This document shows positions 34,269 through 44,094 of a stretch of DNA of 51,551 nucleotides, piece by piece. Under the pieces are notes generated by a model. The model did not search any database, was not told the DNA's origin, and saw nothing but the letters and a program-made list of their open reading frames with translations. Position numbers and translations under genes: made by a program. The stretch lies in assembly GCF_002091635.1 (NCBI RefSeq), contig NZ_BDAC01000032.1, forward strand, positions 1-51,551. Reading direction: 5' to 3'. How positions within the stretch are numbered: position 1 is the first letter of the stretch; every line of letters begins with the position of its first letter. This DNA comes from Pseudomonas indica NBRC 103045. GTDB lineage: Bacteria > Pseudomonadota > Gammaproteobacteria > Pseudomonadales > Pseudomonadaceae.

Positions 34269-34303
34269 TTTCCCTTTTAAGGGAAATGGGAAATAATTTC
34301 CCA
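34269..34303. promoter_or_regulatory. Two adjacent perfect palindromes upstream of the tandem regulator operon
   Basis: TTTCCCTTTTAAGGGAAA (34269-34286, 8+2+8) is immediately followed by TGGGAAATAATTTCCCA (34287-34303, 8+1+8). They share the GGGAAA half-site and lie 29-63 bases before the minus-strand start at 34240. They are probable operators for one of the clustered regulators. Confidence 0.65.
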
Positions 34304-34381
34304 CGAGTAAATATTTCCAATGCCTGAGAACAGCGCCCAATGGATATCCAGCTGGAGGAGCTTTTCCCGTCTCACCAACGA

Positions 34382-34642
34382 TCAGTCTTGTCCCGACAGG
34401 CCCGCCGCCGCATCGTACTCCGGACTCGTCTGTCCAATCTCCGGAGCGATCCGGCCACTGGCCAGCCAAAAGGCGTACTGCGGGTAAAACCGAACCAGCA
34501 CCTCAAGCTCCTGGGTGCTCATCCGGATGTTCTTGTAGCGCACGGTTTGCCAGCGGACCAAACCGATGTCGCTCTCTCTGATCAACTGTTCGAAGCCGGC
34601 CTTATCTATAAGAAGCCGGGCTCTTGCCTGCATCGATTCCAT
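34382..34642 (-). CDS. Small regulator-like protein, tandem family copy 4 (divergent)
   Basis: 86 residues beginning MESMQARARLLIDKAGFEQL. It shares the core of the tandem family, IRMSTQELEVLVRFYPQYAF and WLASGRIAPEIGQTSPEYDA, but its first half (IRESDIGLVRWQTVRYKN) has diverged. It faces a phage-like gene across a 120-base gap that contains two CACTGCA palindromes, the geometry of a phage repressor and its divergent lytic promoter (inference). Confidence 0.6.
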   Translation of the reverse strand: MESMQARARLLIDKAGFEQLIRESDIGLVRWQTVRYKNIRMSTQELEVLVRFYPQYAFWLASGRIAPEIGQTSPEYDAAAGLSGQD

Positions 34643-34660
34643 TTCGTTCTAAATAATTTG

Positions 34661-34731
34661 CACTGCAATTATTGCAGTGATCCTGAGGATCAGGCATTGT
34701 TTGGATATATTGCACTGCAATAAATGCAGTG
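34661..34731. promoter_or_regulatory. Divergent operator region with three palindromes
   Basis: CACTGCAATTATTGCAGTG (34661-34679, 9+1+9) and CACTGCAATAAATGCAGTG (34713-34731, 7+5+7) are two copies of one operator, 52 bases apart, with GATCCTGAGGATC (34679-34691) between them. They occupy the promoter space between the minus-strand regulator and the plus-strand phage-like gene. TTGCAC at 34710 may be a -35 element overlapped by the second operator. Confidence 0.7.
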
Positions 34732-34768
34732 AAATATGACTAGTGCAGAATATAGTGGATTAAAGCAG

Positions 34769-34978
34769 ATGGATACGGAAGGCCTGGACCCGCAAAAGCT
34801 CATCGGATGCCCACCCCTCATGCCCTGGCAGTCCTTCGCCGAATGGATCGGCATGGGCGACGAACCCATCGTCGTACGAAGTTGGCTGGAACGCGGCTAC
34901 ATACCCAGCCTCAAGGTCGGCAGGCGCCTGATGGTCAACGTGGCGCTGCTGACGCGCCAGCTCATGGAACAGGAGTGA
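34769..34978 (+). CDS. Small phage-like DNA-binding protein (excisionase/Cox-like)
   Basis: 69 residues from the ATG at 34769 (MDTEGLDPQKLIGCPPLMPW); an in-frame ATG at 34736 would add 11 residues but abuts the operator. MPWQSFAEWIGMGDEPIVVR followed by SWLERGYIPSLKVGRRLMVN has the winged-helix pattern of excisionase-like proteins (helix, then G-x-I-P, then K-x-G-R-R). Similar small proteins occur in Pseudomonas filamentous prophages as I recall. Coupled to the next gene (4-base gap). No integrase is seen. Confidence 0.6.
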   Translation: MDTEGLDPQKLIGCPPLMPWQSFAEWIGMGDEPIVVRSWLERGYIPSLKVGRRLMVNVALLTRQLMEQE

Positions 34979-34982
34979 ACGC

Positions 34983-35333
34983 ATGCGACAGGGAAGCCCA
35001 TCCCCACACCCCCAAACCTCCACCCGCCGCGAACTCCGGCTGCTCTGCCTGGTGGAACAGGCACCGGACGGCCGCGTCCTCTGCCTCCCCATCCACACCC
35101 TCTACCGCCCGCAAGTCCCCTGGGCTGCCGTCTCCCATAAATGGACACGGGTGCTGCCTGCCGGCTTCATCCTCCGAGACACCCGCGCCACCGCACCAAG
35201 CCCCGAAGCACTGGCACGCTGCCGCCGACAGCACCGGGCCGATGTGCTGGGAGCACGCTTGCGGGTTTATGATTGGAAGCCGCCTTTGCGGCGGCTTGTT
35301 GCGGGGTTAAGGGCCTGTGAAGAGAGCGGTTGA
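34983..35333 (+). CDS. Small phage-like hypothetical protein
   Basis: 116 residues from an ATG five bases after the upstream stop, with AGGAG over that stop. Basic and Arg/Pro rich (RRELRLLCLVEQAPDGRVLC, then RQHRADVLGARLRVYDWKPP). No signal peptide, membrane segment or known motif. Its position after the excisionase-like gene suggests it belongs to the same phage remnant. Function unknown. Confidence 0.5.
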   Translation: MRQGSPSPHPQTSTRRELRLLCLVEQAPDGRVLCLPIHTLYRPQVPWAAVSHKWTRVLPAGFILRDTRATAPSPEALARCRRQHRADVLGARLRVYDWKPPLRRLVAGLRACEESG

Positions 35334-35377
35334 ATGTCTCCTGAGGCCATTTTTGATCCTTGCAATGCTATCGATTT

Positions 35378-35394
35378 ATGGATAGTTTATCCAT
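35378..35394. promoter_or_regulatory. Palindrome upstream of the ATPase gene
   Basis: ATGGATAGTTTATCCAT is a perfect 7+3+7 inverted repeat 31 bases before the ATPase start, in AT-rich DNA. Its GGATA/TATCC half-sites are like those before the orphan HipB-like gene (31133-31146). Confidence 0.55.
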
Positions 35395-35424
35395 TAAAGA
35401 TAAATTCACCATAAAGAGATAAAA

Positions 35425-36651
35425 ATGGACCCTATCCGGAATCCCTACTCCCCTGGGGCCGGTACCAGACCACCGGAACTTGCTGGCCGCGACGAACTGC
35501 GCGAAACGGTCCGCATTGCACTCGAGCGCATTCGGCTTGGCCGACCAGCCAGAAGCGTCATCATGGTTGGCCTTCGCGGTGTCGGGAAAACGGTCCTCCT
35601 GAATCAAATGCAACGTGACGCGGAAGCTGCCGGCATCCAAACGGTCTACGTCGAGGCTCCCGAATCCAGATCATTACCCGCCATCCTGGCTCCCAAGCTT
35701 CGCGTAGCCTTGATCCGCATGAGCCGGATAGACGCGGCAAAGGAGGCAGCGATAAAGGGGCTTCGGGCATTGGCAGGCTTCGTCGGTGCCCTGCGCGTAA
35801 AGTTCGGAGACATCGAAGTCGGGATCGATTACGAACCCGAACCCGGCTTGGCCGACAACGGCGATCTTGAAGGGGACCTGATCGACCTGCTGCAACAGGT
35901 GGGTGAAGCGGCTAAAGCCTCGGGCACCGTCCTGGCCCTCTTCATCGACGAACTTCAGTATGTTGACGAAGACCAGTTCGCGGCATTGATCACCGCCCTG
36001 CACCGCGTCTCCCAGATTCCCTTACCCGTAACCCTGATTGGTGCCGGCCTCCCCCAGCTCCGAGGACGGGCGGGAAACGCCAAGTCGTATGCAGAGCGGC
36101 TCTTTACCTACCCGGATGTAGGCCCCCTGCCCGCACCACAAGCCAGTATCGCCTTTGCGAAACCCGCGGAAGACGAGCACGTCCGGGTTGAACCCGCCGC
36201 GACACAGAAGGTGGTCGATCTGACCGAGGGCTATCCGTACTTCATCCAAGAGTGGGGCAAGAACACCTGGGACCTGGCCAACGACGCCAGAATCACCGAA
36301 CAGGACATAGACGCCGCGTCAGCCCAAGTCATCGCATCGCTGGACGAAAGCTTCTTCCGCGTGCGCTTCGACCGAATGACCCTGGCCGAGAAGATCTACC
36401 TGCGCGCCATGGCCGAGCTGGGGCCGGGGCCGCACCGCTCAGGCGATATCGCCGCCGTCCTCAACCGAAAAGTCCAATCGCTAGGTCCCATCCGCAGCAG
36501 CCTGATTGCAAAAGGAATGATCTGGAGCCCGAACCACGGCGACACGGCCTTCACCGTACCGATGTTCGACAAGTTCATGCGCAGGATCATGCCCGGAGAC
36601 GATTGGGTGCCGGCTGTTCGTGGGGATAAGGATGGATCGGGGGATGGTTGA
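35425..36651 (+). CDS. P-loop AAA-type ATPase (ORC/STAND-like)
   Basis: 408 residues beginning MDPIRNPYSPGAGTRPPELA. Walker A is VGLRGVGKTVLLN and Walker B LALFIDELQYVD; sensor-like LPVTLIGAGLPQLRGRAG follows. The C-terminal part (about 290-400: TLAEKIYLRAMAELG, HRSGDIAAVLNRKVQSLGPI) looks like a winged helix. This layout, an N-terminal ATPase with a C-terminal winged helix, is that of archaeal-Cdc6-like and STAND-type ATPases common in bacterial accessory islands. The partner and trigger are unknown. Start supported by AGAGA before the ATG and by the end of the AT-rich leader. Possibly a single-gene defence or phage-derived factor. Confidence 0.78.
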   Translation: MDPIRNPYSPGAGTRPPELAGRDELRETVRIALERIRLGRPARSVIMVGLRGVGKTVLLNQMQRDAEAAGIQTVYVEAPESRSLPAILAPKLRVALIRMSRIDAAKEAAIKGLRALAGFVGALRVKFGDIEVGIDYEPEPGLADNGDLEGDLIDLLQQVGEAAKASGTVLALFIDELQYVDEDQFAALITALHRVSQIPLPVTLIGAGLPQLRGRAGNAKSYAERLFTYPDVGPLPAPQASIAFAKPAEDEHVRVEPAATQKVVDLTEGYPYFIQEWGKNTWDLANDARITEQDIDAASAQVIASLDESFFRVRFDRMTLAEKIYLRAMAELGPGPHRSGDIAAVLNRKVQSLGPIRSSLIAKGMIWSPNHGDTAFTVPMFDKFMRRIMPGDDWVPAVRGDKDGSGDG

Positions 36652-36771
36652 GTTGGTTATTTGCACAATTGCACTTATCTGACCGGCCAATTGCATTGGT
36701 ACTGACCACTACTTGCATCCGATTTGGCCTGCGGGCGGTAGATACGTCACAGGCAGAGATCGGCTCAAGGC

Positions 36772-36825
36772 TGCCGGTTGCAACCGGCACAAACCGGCCA
36801 TAAGCTGCCTGTCGGGACAGGCAGC
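36772..36825 (-). terminator. Two hairpins downstream of the universal stress gene
   Basis: TGCCGGTTGCAACCGGCA (36772-36789) is an 18-base perfect palindrome; 36804-36825 is a second perfect one with 10-base arms (GCTGCCTGTC) around GG. Read on the minus strand they follow the stress-protein stop by 54 bases. No T tract is present. The rest of the 36652-36878 gap shows nothing. Confidence 0.45.
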
Positions 36826-36878
36826 AAATGAGGAAAATTGGCACGCACCTTCAAGTGCGCGCTGCCCCCTTCACCGAC

Positions 36879-37730
36879 CTAGCGCAACAGAAGCAACGGA
36901 GTGGTAGTAGTGCGCAGCATGTGGGCAGTGGTGCTCCCCACCAGGAATTGCCGGATTCGAGAATGCCCGTAGGCGCCCATCACGAGCAGATCAATACCGT
37001 GCTCTTCTTGGTAGGCATGCAGTGCGGGCTCAACCTCCCCAGTCCGGATGGCTGTATGCACCTTGTGTCCTGCCGAGGTCAGTGTTGAACAGGCCGCCTC
37101 CATCTGCACTGCATTCTCTGTCGTCTCAGTTGCGACCATCACCAGATGAATAGGCAATCCCTTCAGCAGAGGGCTAGCAGCCAGCATCTCTACTCCCTTG
37201 CGCGTGGTCGCACCGCCATCGAAGGCCAGCATCGCGCTTTCCGGCTGCTTGAAGCGGGTCGGTGTTACCAGTACGGGGCGGTGCATGATGCGAATGACAC
37301 TTTCCAACTGGCTGCCGACGTGTAGTTCGGCACCGTCACTGGACTCGCCCTGGCGACCGATCACCAGCACGCGGATGTCGTTTTCAAGCTCGCGCAGGCT
37401 TTCCAGAAGATCGCCATGGCGCTGCCTGGTTTCCGGCGAACTCACGCCGTCGGCGATGGCCCGCTCCTTCGCGGCAGCGAGCATGACGAGGCCTTGTTCC
37501 AGAGCCAGCTTGTTGCGTTGCTCGTCCAACGCGGCGAGTTCATCCAGCAGATGCTCTCGACTGCCCAAACCGATATTGCCGCTCAAATTGGCGGACACCG
37601 GATACTGGCGTTGATCCAATACATGCAGGAAGGTGAGCGGGGCATCCAGGCGCTGGCTGGCCCAGGCCGCATAGTCGCAAACAGCAGGGGCGGAGGCGGA
37701 GCCGTCAATGCAAGCGGTAACGTAGGTCAT
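36879..37730 (-). CDS. Tandem-domain universal stress protein
   Basis: 283 residues made of two Usp domains. The first starts MTYVTACIDGSASAPAVCDY; the second starts near SAMLAFDGGATTRKGVEMLA and ends with the ATP-binding GAYGHSRIRQFLVGSTT, the G-x2-G-x9-G-S/T signature. In the first domain the equivalent VIGRQGESSDGAELHVGS is less standard. GGAGAACAACG directly before the ATG fixes the start. Located 14 bases after the SulP transporter on the same strand, so cotranscribed; Usp proteins often accompany anion transporters and may regulate them. Confidence 0.9.
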   Translation of the reverse strand: MTYVTACIDGSASAPAVCDYAAWASQRLDAPLTFLHVLDQRQYPVSANLSGNIGLGSREHLLDELAALDEQRNKLALEQGLVMLAAAKERAIADGVSSPETRQRHGDLLESLRELENDIRVLVIGRQGESSDGAELHVGSQLESVIRIMHRPVLVTPTRFKQPESAMLAFDGGATTRKGVEMLAASPLLKGLPIHLVMVATETTENAVQMEAACSTLTSAGHKVHTAIRTGEVEPALHAYQEEHGIDLLVMGAYGHSRIRQFLVGSTTAHMLRTTTTPLLLLR

Positions 37731-37744
37731 CGTTGTTCTCCTTG

Positions 37745-39232
37745 TCAGTGGCCCATGAGTTGGTCGATGGCATCGGGTTTGTCGTGCACACCAAAACGGT
37801 CGACGATAGTGGCGCTGGCCTCATTGAGGCCCAGCACCTCGACCTCGGTGCCTTCGCGGCGCAGCTTGACCACCACCTTGTCCAGAGCAGCGACGGCAGT
37901 GATATCCCAGAAGTGAGCGCGACTCAGGTCGATGGTCACCTTGCTAATCGTTTCCTTGAAATCGAACGCCGCAACGAACTTGTCGGCCGAGCTGAAGAAC
38001 ACTTGGCCAATCACCTTATAAATTCGATGATCAGCGGCTTCATTCAACTCTGAGCTGATCGCCATGTAATGACCGACCTTGTTGGCGAAGAACATCGCAG
38101 CCAGCAGAACCCCAACCAGAACGCCATAGGCGAGGTTGTGGGTGAAGACCACCACGACCACGGTTGCCACCATCACGATGTTGGTGGAAAGCGGGAATTT
38201 GCGCAGATTGCGCAGCGAGTCCCAGCTGAAGGTACCGATGGACACCATGATCATCACCGCCACCAGCGCGGCCATGGGAATCTGGCTGACCCAGTCGCTG
38301 AGAAACACCACCATCAATAGCAGCACGACGCCCGCGATCAAGGTGGACAGGCGGGTTCGGCCACCGGATTTCACGTTGATCACCGACTGTCCGATCATGG
38401 CGCAACCGGCCATGCCGCCCATGAGGCCCGAAGCGATGTTGGCCACGCCTTGGCCTTTGCACTCGCGGTTCTTGTCGCTGGTGGTATCGGTCAGGTCATC
38501 GACGATGGTCGCGGTCATCATCGACTCCAGCAGACCGACCACAGCCAGTGCTGCCGAGTAAGGGAAGATGATCGCCAGGGTCTCGAAGGTCAGTGGCACG
38601 TCAGGCCACAGGAAGATCGGGAGCGTATCCGGCAGTTGGCCCATATCGCCGACGGTGCGGATATCCAGCCCGAGATAGATGGCAACTGCGGTCAAGACCA
38701 GGATGCACACCAATGGTGAGGGAATCACCTTGCCGAGCTTGGGTACATAGGGAAACAGGTAGATGATACCGAGGCCGGCAGCCGTCATGGCGTAAACGTG
38801 CCAGGTGACATTGGTCAGTTCAGGTAGCTGTGCCATGAAGATCAGAATCGCCAGCGCGTTGACAAATCCGGTCACCACCGAACGAGACACGAAGCGCATC
38901 AACGAGCCGAGCTTAAGGTACCCGGCGGCGATCTGAAGCACGCCACACAGCAGCGTGGCTGCCAGCAGGTACTCCAAGCCATGGTTCTTGACCAGGGTCA
39001 CCATCAGCAGCGCCATCGCCCCGGTCGCCGCCGAAATCATGCCGGGTCGACCGCCAACGAAAGCGATCACAACGGCGATACAGAACGACGCATACAGGCC
39101 GACCTTGGGATCGACACCCGCGATGATGGAAAAGGCGATGGCCTCCGGAATCAGCGCAAGCGCTACGACGAGACCGGCGAGCACATCGCCTCTCAGATTC
39201 GAAAACCAATTCTGTTTGATTGTCTGCAACAT
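37745..39232 (-). CDS. SulP-family anion transporter with STAS domain
   Basis: 495 residues from the ATG at 39232 ([20 protein letters not shown]); a TTG four codons earlier also opens the frame. About 10-14 membrane segments are followed by a C-terminal STAS domain ([20 protein letters not shown]). The SulP signature region reads [20 protein letters not shown] and [20 protein letters not shown]. The family moves sulfate, bicarbonate and other anions; bacterial members of this short form are often bicarbonate transporters, but no carbonic anhydrase is adjacent to support that. First gene of a two-gene operon with the universal stress protein. Confidence 0.9.
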   Translation of the reverse strand: MLQTIKQNWFSNLRGDVLAGLVVALALIPEAIAFSIIAGVDPKVGLYASFCIAVVIAFVGGRPGMISAATGAMALLMVTLVKNHGLEYLLAATLLCGVLQIAAGYLKLGSLMRFVSRSVVTGFVNALAILIFMAQLPELTNVTWHVYAMTAAGLGIIYLFPYVPKLGKVIPSPLVCILVLTAVAIYLGLDIRTVGDMGQLPDTLPIFLWPDVPLTFETLAIIFPYSAALAVVGLLESMMTATIVDDLTDTTSDKNRECKGQGVANIASGLMGGMAGCAMIGQSVINVKSGGRTRLSTLIAGVVLLLMVVFLSDWVSQIPMAALVAVMIMVSIGTFSWDSLRNLRKFPLSTNIVMVATVVVVVFTHNLAYGVLVGVLLAAMFFANKVGHYMAISSELNEAADHRIYKVIGQVFFSSADKFVAAFDFKETISKVTIDLSRAHFWDITAVAALDKVVVKLRREGTEVEVLGLNEASATIVDRFGVHDKPDAIDQLMGH

Positions 39233-39244
39233 CAGTAAATCCAA

Positions 39245-39651
39245 GGCAATGGACGCGACAGCACGATGCCAGGACGGCGTGCCGGAAGCGTCAGGTTCAA
39301 GTTGTAGGAGTCACGTGGCGCCGTGTGGAACGGCAGATTTGCTACAGGCGCAGCAAGACGAATCAGTCGGTAAGCCGAGCTGACTCAGGGAGGGGGCTAA
39401 GCGTTATGGCGGCGTAGGCAGCCAGGCAGAAATTTTCGAGGCGTTCATGCTGTCAGGTATTGAGCAGTCAGAGCAGGAAAGAGCGCAGACCATACCACGG
39501 TGAGCCTAGTCTTGCGACATTAGGGCAAAAGTTAGAGCCTGAAAATTGCGCCATGGCGATGACTGCTCTTGGCCGTTTTCAGCCCGTCTCACCACAACAC
39601 AGGTTTCCCCACCCACACCAGCAACTGCCCTCCTTCAAGCTCCCCAAAAAC
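39245..39651. other. Intergenic region between sulP and selC
   Basis: 407 bases without a convincing gene. It must hold the minus-strand sulP promoter and the end of the selC transcript; a TTTTT run directly beyond the tRNA 3' end on the minus strand (39645-39650) could help terminate it. A frame at 39460-39933 runs through the tRNA and is spurious. Confidence 0.5.
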
Positions 39652-39747
39652 TGGCGGAAGGCAGTGGGGGTCGAACCCACCCGGGAACGGCTGCCGTCCC
39701 CCACCGGGTTTGAAGCCCGGCCGCGCCACCGGGCGCGAGTGCCTTCC
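39652..39747 (-). tRNA. selC: tRNA-Sec (anticodon UCA)
   Basis: Transcribed on the minus strand from 39747, with 5' GGAAGGC pairing with GCCTTCC at the 3' end, discriminator G at 39655 and encoded CCA at 39652-39654. The length of 96 with CCA is unusually long because of the 8-bp acceptor and large variable arm typical of tRNA-Sec. The anticodon loop CTTCAAA has UCA at 39711-39713. TTCGA gives the T loop. It decodes UGA in fdnG 8.6 kb upstream in the same strand-set. Confidence 0.97.
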
Positions 39748-39764
39748 TTGTTCGTGCCGTTGCG

Positions 39765-41674
39765 TCAGGCCGGGGCCGGGTGGGCCAGGGCGTTGTCGCG
39801 GCGGACTTTGCGTTCGTTGCCGAAGCGGCGGGTGAGGCCGATGCGGTCGAAGTGTTCGAGTATCTGGATGCTGCGTTTGCGGCCCAGGTGGATGCGGTCG
39901 CGAAAGGCAGCGGCGCGGATGACGCCGGTCTGATCTTCCAGGCGCAGGACTTCGCTGGCCAGTTGGCGGATGGTCGTATCCGGGTAGAACAGGTCTTTCA
40001 CCACTTGTTGCAGCAGGCCGAGCCGGGCGAGTTTGCGCAGGAGCAGGCGCACGGAGGCTTCGTCCTGGCCGAGTTCGCGGGCAAGGTCGCGAACCCAGGG
40101 TGGGTCGAAGCCGCCCGCTTCGAGCAGGGGCCAGAGGCGTTCCCTGATCGCTTCTTCTGCGTCGCTGAGGCGCACGCGGTGGTCCGGGCGGTGCAGCCAG
40201 GGGCCGCTGGCTTCGATGCGGCCGACAGCCATGGCGGCGTCGAGCAGGGCGATGAACACGGGGCGTTCCAGTTGCGGCAAGGCGTAGCGGCGCAGGCGGT
40301 CGCGGTCGGGGCCGAGTTCGTCGGGTTGTTCGCTGTGGAATTGCGCCAGCCGCGCCACCAGGTGGTCGCCCAGCGCTTGCCAGCGCGTTCGGTCGAACAG
40401 GCGCGGCCCGAGGCGGGTGGAGATTTCCAGCAGGCCGTCCGGCAGGTGCCAGCCGGATCGCGGGCGGTTGAACTGGCGTTCCAGCAGGGCCGGGTCGAGG
40501 CCGCTTTCGGCTTCGGCGAGCAGGGTTGGCAGGGCGCTTTCCAGGCTGGCGTCGATCAGGGCGCGCAGTTGGCCGAGGCGGTTTTCCGCGCGGCGGCCCC
40601 GGCTGGGGGCGAAGGGGTCGAGGACCAGGCCGCCGCCGAGGGTGCGCTGGGCGGATTGGTCGCGGATCACCAGGCGGTCGCCGTGTACCGCATGCACCGG
40701 GGCGTTGAGCAGCAGTTGCGCGAGCATGCGCCCGCCCGGTGCGAGGCTTTCGCCTTCCAGCAGGGCGACGCGGCCGGTCAGGTCCTGGGCGCCGAGGTGC
40801 AGGTGCAGCGGGGTCCAGTGCTTGAGGTCGCGGGGCTCGCCGGGGAGCAGTTGTAGCAGGCAGTCGATGCGGCTGGTGGGGGCGTGGAGCACGGGGTGCA
40901 GCAGCCAGTCGCCACGGTGGATCTGCTCCACGGCGAGGCGCTCGCCGGCGAGGTTGAGGGCCGCCCGCTGGCCGGCGTGGGCTTCGCTCGCTTCGCGGTT
41001 CTGCGCGTGCAGGCCGCGCACTCGCACGGGGCGCCCGGAGGGGCTCAGGAGCAGTTCGTCGCCCACCCGCACGCGGCCGGCGAAGGCGGTGCCGGTGACC
41101 ACCACGCCGGCGCCGGTGAGGCTGAAGGCGCGGTCGATGGGCAGGCGGAAGTAGCCGCTGTCGCTGCGCTGGCGGCAGGCGCGAGCCTGGTCGATAAGGG
41201 CCTGGCGCAGGGTGTCGATGCCCTCCCCGCTCAGGCTGGAGACGGCATGGATCGGGCTGCCGTGCAGCGGCCCCGGCGCCAGCAGCGCGGCGATCTCGGC
41301 GCGGACCTCGGCAAGGCGCGCGGCGTCCACCCGGTCGATCTTGGTGAGGGCGACCAGGGCGCGGCGGATGCCGAGCAGTTCGACGATGGCCAGGTGTTCG
41401 CGGGTCTGCGGCATTACGCCGTCGTCGGCGGCCACCACCAGCAGGACGAGGTCGATGCCGCAGGCGCCGGCGAGCATGTTGTGGACGAAGCGTTCGTGGC
41501 CGGGGACGTCGATGAAGCCGATGGGCTCGTTGCCGTCGAGGGTGGCATAGAGGTAGCCGAGGTCGATGGTGATGCCGCGTTCGCGCTCGGCCGGGCGGCG
41601 GTCGCCCTCCTGGCCGGTGAGGGCGCGCAGGAGGGCGGTCTTGCCGTGGTCGATGTGGCCGGCGGTTCCGACGA

Positions 41675-41678
<4 letters not shown>
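39765..41678 (-). CDS. selB: Selenocysteine-specific elongation factor
   Basis: 637 residues from a GTG at 41678, which overlaps the selA stop (GTGA) and has GGGAGG upstream; the longer open frame runs into selA and is wrong. GTPase motifs: [40 protein letters not shown]. After the EF-Tu-like domains the C-terminal half contains four winged-helix modules, e.g. [20 protein letters not shown] near the end, which bind the SECIS hairpin. It delivers Sec-tRNA to the ribosome at the fdnG UGA. Confidence 0.96.
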
Positions 41679-43077
<1,399 letters not shown>

Positions 43078-43081
<4 letters not shown>

Positions 43082-43998
43082 CCCTCCCCTCCCGGCGCCA
43101 GCAGCAGGTTGGGTGCCCGGCGCAGGTAGCCCTGTTCGGCCAGCAGCAGGTCGAGGTCGAGGCTGGCGAGGTCGGCGGAGAGGCATTCGCCGTCGGGGGC
43201 GTGTTCCAGGTAGAGCTGCTTGAGGTAGGTCTTGCAGCTCGGGCAGGCCTCGGCGCGCACGCCATGGGGCGAGCCGTCGAGGTGCAGGTAGTCGAGGCGC
43301 TTGGTGCTCTGGCAGTGGCTGCATTTCAGGCGCACGTAGTGCCATTCGACGCTGCACAGGGAGCAGACCAAATAGCGCAGGCCGTTGACCTGGCCGCGAT
43401 GACGGATCACCCCGGCCATGGGCGGCGCGCCGCAGCACGGGCAATAGGCCTGGTCTTCGCGCTCGCGCAGTTCGCCGAGGTCGAGGCCGAGCAGCCAGTG
43501 GCTCCAGGCGGTCTGCAGGCCGGCGCCGACGAAGGGCACCAGCGCGGCCGGCAGCAGGTCGTACTGGCCGCTGACCAGGGCCACGCCCCAGGCCTTGCGC
43601 TGGCTCGATCCGGTTTTGCGCAAGTGGTCGAGGGCGTCGTCCAGGGCCGGATTGGCGGCCGCTAGGGTAAAGGCGCGCAGCACGGCGTCGAGAAAGGCGA
43701 GCCAGCCGTCGTCACGCACCAGGGTGTCGGCGGCCAAGGGCGGCAGGCCGTGGACCAGGGATTCGCGGATGCGGTGGGCGTTCGGCGCGGGAACATCCGG
43801 CGGGGCATCGAGCACGGCCTGCTGGGCACGGCAGATCGCGGCGGCCAGGGCCAGGTAGGCGGAGAGCGGATGGTTCTGGGCGAGCGTGTCCAGGCGCGCG
43901 GCGCGCAGCTCGAAGAGGTTGCGCGGCGGCAGTTGGACGAAAGGCGGCTTGCTGGCCGCGGCTTCGATCTGGCCCGGCTCGAGAATGGTGCCTGACAC
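43078..43998 (-). CDS. fdhE: Formate dehydrogenase accessory protein FdhE
   Basis: 306 residues beginning [20 protein letters not shown]. Its C-terminal half carries four CxxC pairs ([33 protein letters not shown]), the rubredoxin-like iron-binding site of FdhE. FdhE is needed for activity of the respiratory formate dehydrogenases. It is 96 bases downstream of fdnI and coupled to selA by an ATGA overlap. Confidence 0.95.
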
Positions 43999-44066
43999 GC
44001 AGGACTCCTTACTTCATGCACCCCGGCTAAAGCGTAGACGCCGATTCGCCGTTCCGCTCGGAGATG

Positions 44067-44087
44067 GGCGCGACCCGCTGTCGCGCC
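44067..44087 (-). other. Hairpin between fdnI and fdhE
   Basis: GGCGCGA (44067-44073) pairs with TCGCGCC (44081-44087) around a 7-base loop, just beyond the fdnI stop. It lies within the operon and may stabilise the fdnGHI part of the message or act as a partial terminator. Confidence 0.35.
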
Positions 44088-44094
44088 GGCCCGT

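Noticed and set aside
39460-39933. 157-codon plus-strand frame
   Set aside because: It passes through the tRNA-Sec gene and the selB 3' end in antisense, so it is not a protein gene.
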